From positions 620,001 through 684,000 of the forward strand of contig BLSF01000004.1 of assembly GCA_012862575.1 (NCBI GenBank): DNA of 64,000 bases, read 5' to 3'. The notes under the pieces were generated by a model. That model ran no database searches. It was not told the origin of the DNA and saw only the letters and a program-made list of their open reading frames with translations. Of the stretch, positions 11,890 to 23,872 are shown piece by piece. This DNA comes from Parietichytrium sp. I65-24A (taxonomy: Eukaryota; Sar; Bigyra; Thraustochytrida; Thraustochytriidae). The translations under genes and the position numbers were made by a program. Every line of letters starts with the position of its first letter. Position 1 is the first letter of the stretch.

Positions 11890-14625
11890 ATGAGTTTGGC
11901 GCGTGTAGAAGCAGCGCTGAGGCGGCGAAGGTTTGGCCAGTATAGGTATTTGGTGATAGGATTCTTCTTGTTGGCACTTTTCGGGGCTTTCCTCCGGAAA
12001 CCGCAGGAACCGGGGCCAGACTTCGTCGTGGTAGTACGTCTTTGCCCTGGTAATCCGGACGAGAATGCCATGGATAAAAATTTCCCGCTTCTAGGTTTGA
12101 ACGCGGAGGCGGTGAGTCCCAGCAAGTTGGCTGTAATGTTTTGCGAAAAGTTTTGTTTTTTCTCTGGCATCACGTCTCAGCCTTCGTGCACCATGCTCCC
12201 CACCACCCTCGATCCCAACGAGCCCTTTAGAGGCCATCAACAAGAATTTGCGGAGATTTGGGGTTCTTTGCCTGCTCTTATAGTGCCACGGGGATGGGAT
12301 GTTCCAGCCAATTTGGGTGCCATGGTGAACAAACTTCAAGCACAGCACGCTTACGTGGAAGACTTGGTTCTGGGCGTGTACTTTCTTCCAGCAAGCGAAC
12401 CTGCGAGCCGCCACCGCATGGACGAAAATCCTGAAAGTCTTGGGGTCAAGCAGCAGGGCGTTCTCGATCACTACCTCGAAGCAATGCTGCCATCTGCGTC
12501 TCGAGAAAGCTGTTATTGGTGCAAAAGGGTTGTCGTGCAGATGAACAAAGATCGTGGCAAATGTTGCAAAGGAAGGTCACCCATCCCACTTGGAAAAGGT
12601 ATGAGCCCTGTTCTTCTGCTTGTTGTCATATCAGAGCGTGCCCATGTGAATTTCATTGATACTCTCTGGAGCTCGTCAGAGGCCACCATCTTTTCCAGGT
12701 CTACTGATGAACAGCACGTTCTAATTGTGTCGTCTTCAAGGATGGCGTCGGCTTTAGAAGACAATTGGTGGTTTAAGCTTGCCCACGTGGAGCATGTCAG
12801 TGTCGACTTTGATTGTCCGCATGGTGCTCTGGAGATTATAGGCTTGTCCCACGTGCTAACAATGCAATATCGATACGACCACGTGGTCCTCGTGCCCTAT
12901 GACAGAGTGCCACTCTTTGTTTGGACAGAAACCGGGGGTCTGTCAAAGCAAGCCAGTATTGATGTGGCTCCATTGGCTTGTGTTCCAGAGTTTCCGTACG
13001 GAAGGCCCAAACGGTATGTCGACGTAGATTATGGCCCAGTCAGGTCTCCGCCTGTTACACGCCCCATCTTCCCTTCTGGGAAAATTCTTGACCGTGTGCA
13101 CCTGAGCTGCTCGTCGCAGTTTTACATGAAAACGCCACTCTGTGCAGCCTCGTCGACATTCTCGTTATCGGATGACAGTCTCTTGAACATTTTCCACGAC
13201 AAAGCGCGCACGGCCACCTTGATTGTCTTCCAAGTTTTAGGCGCTGTCGAATCGGACTCGATGGTGATCCGTGGTACCTTTTTAAACGCGGTGTTACCCA
13301 AGGAATCTTCGAACAGTCTCCCAGTGGAAGCTACGCAGCCTATTTCGACTCTAGCGAGGCAGCTAGAGGCAGAGGAGAGGGATGGAGCGATGTTCTCAAC
13401 AGCGTTCGTAAAATCAGGGGCCGTGGTGGGGACTGCGGAGCAACTTGAGGCACTCTCAGAGCTGGCCAAACTCCGTTTAGAGATGTGGTTTAAAAAATGG
13501 GGCGAGGGCTCCACACTATCTTCGCAAACGATGAGTGGAGCTTGTGCGAGCGAATTTGTTGGGACAGGAAACCAGGGGCTCCATAGCGCTCTCCTCCCAA
13601 ATCGCCGAAAATCGTCGGACATACATGATCTTGTGCAGGTTGTGAAAAGCCAAGCAGCAGAGAGTATACGCGCACTTGGCGATCCTGCGCAGCATGATGG
13701 GAATGTGTATGTTATTCTTTGCCACACGACTATGCATCTCCGCATGATATCTGAGGCCTTTTTCCAAAACCCGGTCTCCCCGTGGCGTGGGGAGAGAGCC
13801 TTGATAGTCCCCGAGAAAAAGTCTCTCTCGGACGCAAGGTTTTCGGCGGCTCTAAAAGAATTGGAAAATTCAGCCGAGAACATCATTGTCTTGCCAGAGA
13901 AGTTTTGTGTTCTCGGGGTTTGGGGGGCTCCTTCGTTGGTGTACAAAGAGATGATTGGGTACTATTACGCTTTGACTCAGTGGCCAAACTTGGGGCATTT
14001 TTTCCTCGTTTCTGGGGACTCTGTGCCGATTGCCACGAGTGAAGTCTACAATAGCTTGAGCCCGGGTCATTCGTACTTTGATGTGGTTTTCAGATTGCCC
14101 GAGAGTGAGACTATAATCGAAGAGTATAGATGGTCCACTTTCACGTGGCTGTGCAAGAATGACTTTGATGTCTATCGCATGAGAGTCCCGATTCACTCCA
14201 CGGACATTATGTCGCACGCCGCGAAGGCTTCCGAGTGGAAGATCGTTTCTCGCGAGCACTTTATAGAAGCCTTTCTTCCCCAAGGAGAGGTTGAGCAAAA
14301 GATTTTTGAGCAGTACTGGGATCACTTTAGTTCCAGTATGATCAGCGATGAGCACTGGATTCTCATGTATTTCCAAGCGCTCAATCTACCTAATGTTCGG
14401 GACTGTAGGCTTCTCCACGCCGTATGGGAAGGTGCCCACCCCGTCTCCCTGAACGTTGCCTTGCTCGAGAAAACGCCTCCGCGGTCAACCTCTCGTGGTC
14501 TGATAGGTCGTAAATCGCCAAATTTGGTATCTTACCGGAGGGTTTTGAGATACCTTTTTTCTGCTGACTCTGACAAGGCTGTCACACTGGATAATGTACA
14601 CAAAGGTTGCAGGCCGCTCGAGTAG
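11890..14625 (+). CDS. Type II membrane glycosyltransferase, core-2/I-branching-like C-terminal domain
   Basis: Single exon, 911 aa from ATG 11890; the frame stays open upstream to 11701. The chosen start places a short basic tail (RRRRFGQYR) directly before a membrane segment (YLVIGFFLLALFGAFL), the normal layout of a Golgi type II glycosyltransferase. The C-terminal third resembles GT14/core-2/I-branching enzymes: NVYVILCHTTMHL, GHFFLVSGDSVPI, SYFDVVFR, then SDEHWILMYFQALNLP. GT14 members move N-acetylglucosamine, xylose or glucuronic acid onto glycans; the substrate here is unknown. The middle part (about 220-420) contains YDHVVLVPYDRVPLFVW, which looks like the acceptor-side region of a second, degenerate nucleotide-sugar transferase fold; that is inference. 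Likely role: surface or scale glycan synthesis in the Golgi. Confidence 0.75.
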   Translation: MSLARVEAALRRRRFGQYRYLVIGFFLLALFGAFLRKPQEPGPDFVVVVRLCPGNPDENAMDKNFPLLGLNAEAVSPSKLAVMFCEKFCFFSGITSQPSCTMLPTTLDPNEPFRGHQQEFAEIWGSLPALIVPRGWDVPANLGAMVNKLQAQHAYVEDLVLGVYFLPASEPASRHRMDENPESLGVKQQGVLDHYLEAMLPSASRESCYWCKRVVVQMNKDRGKCCKGRSPIPLGKGMSPVLLLVVISERAHVNFIDTLWSSSEATIFSRSTDEQHVLIVSSSRMASALEDNWWFKLAHVEHVSVDFDCPHGALEIIGLSHVLTMQYRYDHVVLVPYDRVPLFVWTETGGLSKQASIDVAPLACVPEFPYGRPKRYVDVDYGPVRSPPVTRPIFPSGKILDRVHLSCSSQFYMKTPLCAASSTFSLSDDSLLNIFHDKARTATLIVFQVLGAVESDSMVIRGTFLNAVLPKESSNSLPVEATQPISTLARQLEAEERDGAMFSTAFVKSGAVVGTAEQLEALSELAKLRLEMWFKKWGEGSTLSSQTMSGACASEFVGTGNQGLHSALLPNRRKSSDIHDLVQVVKSQAAESIRALGDPAQHDGNVYVILCHTTMHLRMISEAFFQNPVSPWRGERALIVPEKKSLSDARFSAALKELENSAENIIVLPEKFCVLGVWGAPSLVYKEMIGYYYALTQWPNLGHFFLVSGDSVPIATSEVYNSLSPGHSYFDVVFRLPESETIIEEYRWSTFTWLCKNDFDVYRMRVPIHSTDIMSHAAKASEWKIVSREHFIEAFLPQGEVEQKIFEQYWDHFSSSMISDEHWILMYFQALNLPNVRDCRLLHAVWEGAHPVSLNVALLEKTPPRSTSRGLIGRKSPNLVSYRRVLRYLFSADSDKAVTLDNVHKGCRPLE

Positions 14626-15202
14626 AAAGCCAACTTTCGAAGGAAAGAATGCACCCTTCGATGTTCAGGCTCTTTTCTCATTTGTTTGTTTGAACTCATC
14701 CTCCTGTTTTTTTCAATCATGTGTGAAGTGCCCGTGAAGAGAACGCAGGCAAAAGCAGAGGGGATATGTAAATGACGTTGTGTTCCTTTCAAAAGGTACC
14801 AATTTTGCAGGCAGTGTGGATGTTAAAATCACAGTAGAGAGCACGGCTCCAATACTCGGTGAAAACAAGAATCAAGTTTGCGAACTGAAAATTCCTCTTT
14901 CGCAAAATTCCCAGTTTTTCTTTGAAACCATCTCTCGAAGTCCTCTTTTAGCAAAGGCCCTGTGCTTCCACTTGGATCCCCGACTTCCTTCACACTTCAA
15001 AAAGTTATATCTGAAAGATAGCACGCTCGGAAACTTGAACCTTATGTCGTTGTTATCCACATTGATAACAGTCCCGCGCCCTTCGCCAGCCTCCAACTTG
15101 GCATCCTTTCCCACAGAGTCTTCCCCCACAGGACCCACAGGTGTGGTATACGAAGGCGGTGGAGAGAGAGAGGAGAAGGAAGGAAGAAAGCAATTTCCCG
15201 AC
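14626..15202. other. Intergenic, tandem plus-strand genes
   Basis: The reading frame of the next gene stays open upstream from 14780, but nothing in that translation looks conserved. The mitochondrial-leader-like start at 15203 is preferred. This stretch probably carries the glycosyltransferase 3' UTR and the RMDN-like gene promoter. Confidence 0.5.
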
Positions 15203-16398
15203 ATGCTTTCCAGATCGCGTCTGCTCGCGCGGCGGGCTCTGTTGCGAGTTCACGGCGCTCGGAATGTGTCGTCTTTGGGGCACGGTGATAGCTTTGGTGT
15301 GGCGATTGCTTTCTCTCGCAACAACGCGCGGTCTTGTCTTTCCGCTCGACGCGGACAGGCTCTCGTTGCGTTGTCCGCGGCGGGGATAGTGGCGTACGCG
15401 TCTGCGATCCCGTCCGTGGGCGTGGCTTCGTGCGAGCTCGGCGCTGAGGAGCTGTCCGCGTGCGATGACTTGTTCGAGCAGAGGGGCTCGGACGGGAACC
15501 TGTGGGGATGCTACACGCAGCTGCTGGAGCTGTACGGGCTGTGCGAGACGGACGAGGAGAAGGCCGAGCTGTGCTTTCGTATTGCGAGAGCGGCGTACAA
15601 CCTGCTGAGTAGCTCGGACCCGAAAGACATGAAGGAGGTGCAGGGCAAGGATAAGAAGAAGGAGCTGGCGGAAAATGCGGTCAAGTTTGCCAAGGAAGCG
15701 CTGCAAGTCGCGCCGAACGACTTTAAGAGCCACTACTGGAGCGGCATTGCGATTCAAGCGTATGGTGATCATGTTGGCGGCACCAAGTACACGTTGGAGC
15801 GGCTGAACGAGATTCGCTCGCACTTTGAGCAAGCTGCGCAGCTCAATCCAAATGGTGAGTAGTATCTCTATCTTCCTGTCGTCGGCAATCTGCTTAGCTA
15901 ACTCTTGTTTATAACGTGTTTATGGGTGCACTTGTACAGACGGAACCACGTTTTATTGCCTTGGAAGCTGGTGTTACTCCCTCTCTGATTTGAGCTGGAT
16001 GTCGCGCAAGCTTGCAAGCACGCTGTTTGCAACCCCACCAACCTCGACTTTCAAAGAGGCCCTTGACTTTTTCTTGCAAGCCGAGTCTGTGGAGCCTGGA
16101 TTCTGGAACAAGAATGCTCTCATGATCGCAAAGTAAGTTGCTACTCGTCTCGAGCGGGTGAGATCAATCAAAATCGGAATTGGTTATCACTCGGCACAAA
16201 ATTACTCACTTGTTTTTCCTACTTTTGCGCCCTTGTGTGTCTCCGTTCGCCATGTTTGCCGTTAGATCGTACGAGAAGGTTGGTGATAAAGCAAACGCCT
16301 CCGAGTGGGCACAAGCCACCATTGACCGTCCCTGCTTGAGCAAAGAGGACGAAGAGGTAAGAAAAGAGGCCAAGGAGGTCTTGAAGCGTGTTCAGTAA
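15203..16398 (+). CDS. RMDN: RMDN (FAM82)-type TPR protein, 3 exons, mitochondrial leader
   Basis: Exons 15203-15854, 15940-16132 and 16266-16398 give 325 aa. Introns are 15855-15939 (GTGAGT..CAG) and 16133-16265 (GTAAGT..TAG); both splice in frame, rebuilding LNPNDGTTFYCLG and ALMIAKSYEKVGD. The first 45 residues (MLSRSRLLARRALLRVHGAR) are Arg-rich without acids, like a mitochondrial leader, followed by a hydrophobic stretch (ALVALSAAGIVAYASAI). The rest is helical TPR-like sequence, with LLELYGLCETDEEKAELCFRIARAAYNL, SHYWSGIAIQAYGDHVGGTKY and a C-terminal SYEKVGDKANASEW, typical of the regulator of microtubule dynamics (RMDN/FAM82) family. Animal members bind microtubules or sit on mitochondria and ER; the biochemical role is not settled. 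An earlier in-frame ATG at 14780 exists but is not favoured. Confidence 0.85.
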
Positions 16399-16629
16399 AG
16401 CTCGTACTGTTGATAGCGCTCCTCAAAACAAACACAAAACTAAAGGATAAAGTAGATTCTAATCATTAACATTGTCATATCAGCAAGCGCCGAGTTTTTC
16501 GAGGCTTTTAAGGGGAATTGGCCAAGGCGAATGTATGGTAGAGTTTGAGTGGCAATGCTTTTGTAAAGAAGTAAGCGTGTCCATCTATACTCGTTGCCAG
16601 TTCGAGATAAACAATCTGGCTTTTTTTGC

Positions 16630-18330
16630 TCAGAGGTTTTCTTGCAAAATTTTCTTGTTCTGCTCTTGCGGGGCAAACACCATATGCTTAAAACGAAGAA
16701 TAATTTTGTCGTTTTTGGATAGCTTCGCGCCATCTGTAAAGGTGGCGTTAAATTTTCCCGTCTTCCCAAATGAGCTGTCAAGTCGGCCTACTTCTCCCTG
16801 CTCGGTGAACAGCTTTTTGCCAAGGAAACGCTGCAAGTCAGCGTCTTTTGCAAACATGGACTTGACAATGACATTGTGAACCTTTCCGTCCGGATCGGGG
16901 GACTTGTCCGCAATACGGTCCACCTGGCCTGTGCGCTCTTTGATTTTGTAGACGCGTAGGGGAGAAAGAACCGAGCTGTCGATGGGTTGCAAGTACCGCT
17001 TTGAAACAAGGCCATGAAAAGCGATTCTGCACGACTTTGTGTCCACGTCCATGTCGAGCCTAGAGCCAATGATTGTGGCCCCTTCCTGGCATATGATGGG
17101 GTGCTCGAATTCTAGCAAAGCCCAATGCAAAAACGGCCCACCCTTGGCTTTGCCGCCGCCCTGGAGCTCGACATCAAAATTGTAGTCTGCGGCTTCGTCG
17201 AATTCCAAAACCGGGAGCGTCTTCCCCACGGCGGACTCTGCGACGGCCTTGAGTTGTCCCGAGCCAAAAAACGTTACCGAGCACAAGGTTGTGGAGTGAC
17301 CAACGGTCACGTGGATTTTGGACCGGGACTCACACGATAGTGTGTAATATTTGACTTTCCTCACTAGGGCAATGACCCCGTGCGACATCTGCGCTGTCCC
17401 TGGTGCAGTGAGGACGCCTCTTTCCATTAATTTGGCATTAAGGTTTGTCACACAGATTGCAGCTCGGTCACCCTTGGACGCACTGTTGACTGGGCTCTTG
17501 AACATTTGAATGGATTTTACCTTCCTTTCCTCTTTGAGTTCAGGGAACTCGACACTGTCGCCAACGGCAACCCTGCCGTTGAGGACCGTTCCAGTCACTA
17601 CAGTCCCCTGCCCCTTGATCGGAAAGCAGTGATCAATCGCAAAGTAAAACTGCTGGGTGGAGGCATCTCCCCGTTCAGGCATCTGGGTGGTAGACTTGAG
17701 ATGGTCGACCAAAGCGTCTAGGCCGAGGAATTGAACGGCTCTGGCGCCGCCGTCTTCTTGCTGCAAAGCCGAGCTGTTCTCACCCACCCCAGCTTTCCCA
17801 TCACCGCCAACCATAGCAGCAATTGGCAATATCTTTGAATTTTTGAATCGCGTTCCGTCAAGGGCTTGGGCAACCATCTTGGTCACCTTGTCGACGCGCT
17901 CGGCCCTCTTCTCCTCAGGCACCAGGTCTATCTTGTTGAGCACCACAGTCAGATCATCTGTGAGAATCTCCCCAATGACCAGACATTCAGCCGTCTGGGT
18001 CTGAATTCCCTTGGTCACATCCACGACCAGCAACATCCTATCAATAATCTGCGCGCCGCCGATGATCGTCCTAATGAGCGAAGCATGGCCGGGGCAGTCA
18101 ACCAGCGTGAATTGCAGCTGCTCGCAAGCAAGTCCTTGTGGCGGGTCCACCGTGAATGCCGAAAACCCAAGGTCCAGCGTAATCCCACGCTCTTTGGACT
18201 GTGGGTGCTTGTCCAGCGCTGCAGTGGACACTTTCGTGCTCAAGGCTCGCACCAGCGACGTCTTGCCACTGTCCACGTGCCCGAGTACGCCCACATTCAC
18301 ATTCAGAACACCGCCATTTTCCTGCGCCAT
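16630..18330 (-). CDS. EEFSEC: Selenocysteine-specific elongation factor eEFSec
   Basis: 566 aa from Met at 18330 (MAQENGGVLNVNVGVLGHVD); the frame stays open upstream to an ATG at 18450, which would add 40 residues. GTPase motifs are complete: G1 GHVDSGKT (residues 17-24), G2 within RGITLDLGFSAF, G3 DCPGH, G4 NKID. Domain 2 (IKGQGTVVTGTVLNG) and the family-specific C-terminal extension (LSPLRVYKIKERTGQVDRI, then FAKDADLQRFLGKKLF) fit eukaryotic SelB/eEFSec rather than EF-1alpha. The protein delivers Sec-tRNA(Sec) to ribosomes decoding UGA as selenocysteine with a SECIS element and SBP2. The organism therefore should make selenoproteins; none was recognised in this window. It converges on the RMDN-type gene with a 231-bp gap. 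Confidence 0.95.
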   Translation of the reverse strand: MAQENGGVLNVNVGVLGHVDSGKTSLVRALSTKVSTAALDKHPQSKERGITLDLGFSAFTVDPPQGLACEQLQFTLVDCPGHASLIRTIIGGAQIIDRMLLVVDVTKGIQTQTAECLVIGEILTDDLTVVLNKIDLVPEEKRAERVDKVTKMVAQALDGTRFKNSKILPIAAMVGGDGKAGVGENSSALQQEDGGARAVQFLGLDALVDHLKSTTQMPERGDASTQQFYFAIDHCFPIKGQGTVVTGTVLNGRVAVGDSVEFPELKEERKVKSIQMFKSPVNSASKGDRAAICVTNLNAKLMERGVLTAPGTAQMSHGVIALVRKVKYYTLSCESRSKIHVTVGHSTTLCSVTFFGSGQLKAVAESAVGKTLPVLEFDEAADYNFDVELQGGGKAKGGPFLHWALLEFEHPIICQEGATIIGSRLDMDVDTKSCRIAFHGLVSKRYLQPIDSSVLSPLRVYKIKERTGQVDRIADKSPDPDGKVHNVIVKSMFAKDADLQRFLGKKLFTEQGEVGRLDSSFGKTGKFNATFTDGAKLSKNDKIILRFKHMVFAPQEQNKKILQENL

Positions 18331-19068
18331 GGGGTTTCTAAAGAGAAAGATCACCACACCACCGTTCTTCCTACGTGTGACTGCCTCTGGAACCAATTGC
18401 GAACGAGAGATCCGCAAGAGCTTTGCGCAAGTCGCAGTCACCAAACTCAACTCTGTTGCAGCTCACTCCTCGGACAATTTGACGGAACAAAAGGAACAAA
18501 AGGGGGTTCCCGCTGACGAACAACGAGTTGATCCCTGGATGAAGGCTCGCTTTGTTCGTTGAGCTGTTCGATGTGATGTGTTGTGATGTGATGTTTATTC
18601 ATTCACAGTCAGAGTCAATCTTGATCAATGAAATCAAGTGAGTGAAAGACAGAAGGAGAAAAAGAGAGAAAGAGGACTCGGAACGAAAGACAAGGGCGGA
18701 GAACAAATAGAAACGAAAGGAAAGAAAGAAACCGGTTTCTCTTTTGAATTTTTGATTGATTGAGACATTGACCGTTTTCTTTTATTTTTCAGTGAACAAA
18801 CTTCATGCGGTGCGGAGTTAATTCGGGAATTTCGGGAATGGCGAATGAATGCGGGAGTGGATTGACGAAGTGGACGATGAGGGGAGCTTGTTCTGTACAA
18901 CCCCTCCACGTATGGCGGTACCGGCTGCCGTATGCGTTTGACTTGGCCTGACTGTAACTCTTAATTCAACTTTTGATTGGTCTACTGTGGGTCGATTCTT
19001 ACCTTTGATTGATTGAGAAAGAGAGAAGAAAAGCGAAAGCTCTGCATTAATAGCAAAGGAGAAAGAGC

Positions 19069-19093
19069 GAATTCTGAATTCTGAATTCTGAAT
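19069..19093. repeat. GAATTCT heptamer tandem repeat
   Basis: Three full copies of GAATTCT plus GAAT are seen. Shorter pieces of the same unit occur at 23274-23285 and 25139-25152 and in other intergenic places. Confidence 0.9.
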
Positions 19094-20704
19094 GTGGCTG
19101 TGATTTTTTTGGATGAAGAAGACAAGACCTCTCTGCCATTTCCGAAAATAGCGTCTACTGACTCTACTCTACTAGCTAATAGAGAGTACCAGCGCTCGAC
19201 TCCGCCTTGTCGCAAACTTTCCGAAATTGTACCCTCACAAGCTTCACTGAACTGTAGTTTGCACCTTGAGGAGAAAGGGAGAGAGAACAATTTACTGTAG
19301 GACGTATGCGCTTCGCTGCTCTGGTGAAAGGAAAGAAGGAAGGAAGAAAGGACGGAGGAGGGAAAAAAATGGTTGCAAAAAGCAGAAGAGTTCACAAGCC
19401 AAACCAAACATAACTTTAGAGAGTAGGGTTGAGGATTCCGCGCTAATGGTACGAAAGCCCACGCTTATCTTACTGCGTCTTTCTCCTCAGACTTCCGACA
19501 AGCGCAATCAAGGACAGTGAAGCTTGGCGCGCAAATTCCGTTGCCCAAATTGCGCGAGTCCTCGTAGCTGCTGACCTTGCTTTCTCCTTGCCTCTCTGGC
19601 TGTGAGTACTTGCCATAAAAAGGTAGAAAAGAAAAAGAAAAATGGAGCAGGAGTGGGAAGGAGGAGGAAGATCAGAGGAGGAAGAGGTGGTGGAGAGGTG
19701 GATTGAGGGGGTAGAGGAGGCCAAGTGACCGTGACCGAGAGCGCGCGACGTTAAATTAATAAATTAAAAGCGAATTAAAATTTTCGTCGGTCGGCGAGTC
19801 GTTGAAAATTTGGGCACTGAAGTGTCTCGTCATCAGTCAACGCTACGTTTCATTGCATCGCCAGGGAAAGAGCCCAAGCACAAGCTCAATACTTCTTCCC
19901 TCGCTGGAAACATCTGGAAACGGAGACCACGTACTCAGGCGAAGAGTGGTTACTGTATGTATCTAAACATTTTCCCATCCACCTTCGCTTCAACCTGGCG
20001 TGCGACAAGATATATTTCGGAACGACGAAGCGGTGGGGCTCTTGCGAACTTGCGGCGCACAGTGCACAGTTGTGTAAGAGAGCTTGTTGGAGACAGCGGC
20101 TGTGGTTGGTTCTCAGAGCGCCTCGCATCTCATAAGTTGCCTCCGCCTCTCTCGTGCTCATGCCACAGAGAGAGAGAGAGAGTATGTGTGTGTGGGTATG
20201 TGTGGATCGCTTGTTTCATCACTGCAATTTTTCCTTTGTAAAAGAAACGCAGTGTCTGCATTGGCAGTAAACTAAATTATTTCCGGCTTTTCTTTCACTG
20301 CCTTTGACTCTTTTTCATCAAGGTCAACCAAAGGAGTGGTACTCAGTATCGTGCAAATCAGAGCCTGTGAGTCAAAGGAAAGGGAGACAGACGTTAGGCG
20401 GCAAGCGTAAGACACATTGCGCGAGTGCAAGCGTGCGTATGCGCTATTATCTTCTAAGCTCACTTGGCAACGAGTCAACCAGAGCTGGGTGGTGGATACT
20501 GGCAGAGAGTAGAGCATGGTACTGAGTAGCGCTCTTGCTAACCTCGTGGCATACTGTTTCACCTTTTAGCTCTGTGACCGCCGTGCTGGATGTGCGCCAC
20601 AGAGTCTGTCTGAGACGCAGGGAAAAGGAAAAAAATGGAAACAAAGTCGACGGACGAATTTGGAAGATAAAGAATTGTGCCGCACATGAGCGAGTGAGTG
20701 AGTG

Positions 20705-20732
20705 AGAGTGAGAGAGAGAGAGAGAGAGAGGG
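20705..20732. repeat. GA dinucleotide microsatellite
   Basis: A run of GA units, about 28 bp, visible directly, directly after GTGAGAGT-type sequence. A second similar run lies at 20998-21019. Confidence 0.9.
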
Positions 20733-23700
20733 AGAAATCAAGCTTCGATTTCTGAATTTCTCGCGTGAGTGACACTGATTCAGTACTTGTACTACTTGAT
20801 TTCGGCATTGTGACTGTGATCGTAGACGATCGAACTTTTGAATCCCCTTCCCACTCTACTTGAGCTCTGTTTCCTCAGAAGCAATTGCGTCTTTTGTCCC
20901 GTGAACAAAAAAAGGGGGAGAAGGCAAGCAGAAATCTCGAGTTGTGGAAGGCGGAAGAAAATGTGAGAATGGAATAAGTTAAGCTTAATTATCCACAAGA
21001 GAGAGAGAGAGAGAGAGAGCTTCAGAATTCGGAATTCACAGTTAGTTCAGAACTTTTCATTTGTAGTAACTTTACTAAAGTCGAATCTTGCGCAATCTCG
21101 GCCTGGCTGTTACTTCGTCAAAAGTATGTAAGCAGTTTTTCTTTCCCAGTCAGTGGGAAGCTCTGAAAGCGCTAAGCTTGGCGAACGACACGACGTACTC
21201 ACACTCAGTATCTTGGTTGTTTGATCGATTGGAGTAGATTGAAGTTTGGTGAACCGATGTACGCTTTGCATTCTTTGCATCATTCCAACCAGCGATTGGG
21301 TCAGTCACGCTCAGACAGGTTGGGGTGAGAATGCATGGTCTGAAACCTGTCGACTGTGCATGATGTAAAGTGGTGGTTTGTTCCTCACCAGCTCACGGTT
21401 GCGGTGCGGTCGGGGCGAAACTTTACTACGAGCCACGTTCTCCTCGTGCCCACCGCGCTTCCGAAAAGCGTGTGTCAGTAACAGTGTGCGCGACCGACCA
21501 TACCGATCATACCGGATGTAAACATCCGGAAACTCGGGCTGCAGGACACACGTGAAAACCTTGAGCTGCGGCATGCTGTGGCGCGTGATTATATTGATTT
21601 TCGCAGTTGGGAACAAAGAAACAAACACAAACAGGTGATTTCTTTCCGACTGTGATCGCGGTGATTGCGATTGCCTCGCAAGTCAACGATCATCCAAAGT
21701 TAGGTTTCCCTTGCCAATGACGCTGAATCTCCTGCCTACCTCCATGTGTGCTGAGAGCTGAGTACTGAGTGACTTGCTTGTTCGCATCAAGCAGCCAAAG
21801 CGCAAAAGCGGAATTACCACTGGAGTTTCCCGGTTTTCAAAAAGTAAGACTGGCAAGTTGTTCTTCCAAAATTTCCGTCCCCAAAGTGTCGAGGAGGTCG
21901 AATCGCCCGGTTCATGCATACGTTTGTAAGATAGGGCCATTACGGCAACGCTTTGCGACACGTACGACAGCTCTTTCTGCGCAAGACTTTTTCCTGGCTC
22001 TCTTGGCTCTGAATTAAAAAAAAAACATGAAAATACTCACTGTTCTCCGTGTAATACTGAGTACTACTACACAAAGATGCCCCGCGCATTTTTTCTTTTG
22101 ACGTGTGAATTCTAAATTCTAAATACTACATTTCACATGTTACTCCGCGCGGTTTTTACAGTTTTTACGTTCTTCTTTGCGAGGAAAAACGAGTTGACAG
22201 AACGCAAAAGCTCTCGAAAAACAGTCGGATGTATGGTCGGGAAACCGAAGTTCAAAAGAGACAGTACTACGTATGTACAATCCCCCAAGGCTTAGTCCAC
22301 GTCGTAAGCTAGACTTCTCTATCTGCTAAAAAAGTGCTGACCAAGTTCGCCTTCTATGCGAATTCTCTAGTGAAAAAAGGGACAAAACTGCGAGCTCTAT
22401 TGTGATTTACCGTATGAGTTAGGACTTTCAATTCTGGGTCCTAGGTTGCGCATGCTGAGTAAGCATGCGTAGTGGCAAATTTTAACCTTTTTGCACATCA
22501 AAATTTGAGTCAAGTATAGGAGTGGCAAAGTCCAACTCCATTTCTACATGGAGTCATTAACTAATGCATAAGATCCACACACGGTCGCACGTCGCCATCT
22601 TCAGAAAAAAGTTGAGTGCGGAAATAATGGAAATCAGGAGAAAACATTGGTCGTTGGTCAAGAACAAAATAAAAGCGTAAATCATACCAGTAAGGTTTTG
22701 ATGTGTTGATGTGTTGATTTTGAATGCGCGAAATAAATCGCTCGTAACTTATTGGGAATCAGTACTCATCACTCAGTACTGACGCTATCAGTGACGACAC
22801 GACATCTAAGCTTGTCGTATGATCCAGCCCTGCAGGGCTTCCTAACGACCATCTCTCAATTATTCCTTCCACGTTTTCCCGATAGAGTAAAGATAGAACG
22901 CGACCTAAAAAAGATTCGCTGACAACGCAAACAGCGTGAACTTTAGCGTCACTATAGGGCCTCCTGTTTCCACAGCCTTCCAGCACTGCAATGATTGACT
23001 GACCTAGCTGCAATCAGATCTTCCGACTTTGCGTACAGGTTTCCAATGCAGACAGGAAGTTGACGTGGACCTACAGCTTCCCAGGCTTTTCCTGCCCCTT
23101 CCTTTCCTCTTCTTCAGGTATATGAAGAAACTCCTAGCGTCAATCGAGGTCGGGGTGAATTAGACGAAAAGTGATGGGCTATGAAAGATGCTAGCTACAC
23201 TGCGCGGGAAAAAGAGGAAGGAGGGTGAGCTCCCCACAAACGTGAAAAGAATCCGAAATCTGAAATTTGTTCTGAATTCTGAATTTTGCAATCTCGGTAA
23301 AATGTGCATTCTTCCGCGGATTTTATGTATAGTATGCCAACCAAAAAGTCAATAACAAAACTTCCTTTTCCTCTGTGTCCACAATCGCAATTCAAGAATC
23401 GGAAACTAAACTTATGCTGAATTCAGAAATTAAGAACTAGGAACTCACTGTGAATCCAAACCTTTTTGAACTCTCATCATCAGAGCAGGACACACACAAA
23501 GTAGAGCATTTTCGACGTGCAATCAAGGTGCCCTTTAGCTCGCGCGGTACGGTTGCAAGAACACCAGTGTACTGAGCTTATCGGAGATACGGCTCTTTGC
23601 GAGGGACAAAAATAAGATGATGACGATCTCTTGAATGAAAGGTGTTCTCGCGGAATACAAACATGACTGCATAACGGTGGATGAGGGGGACGACACAAAG

Positions 23701-23872
23701 CTCCAAGTACTTGTGCGTTTCGTCCATGCTGTCCTTCCTCCCTCCTAGATTTCACACCCGCTTCCTTTCCAGAATTCAGTTCAGAGGTCATAGAGAAAAA
23801 ATACCTTTGTAAGGTTTTCCCGCGCCGACGTATGCATGAAAGATACGGGATGATACGGGGCTGCCACGTCAC

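Noticed and set aside
14780-15202. Upstream in-frame ATG for the RMDN-type gene
   Set aside because: The added 141 residues look random, and the mitochondrial-like leader begins at 15203.
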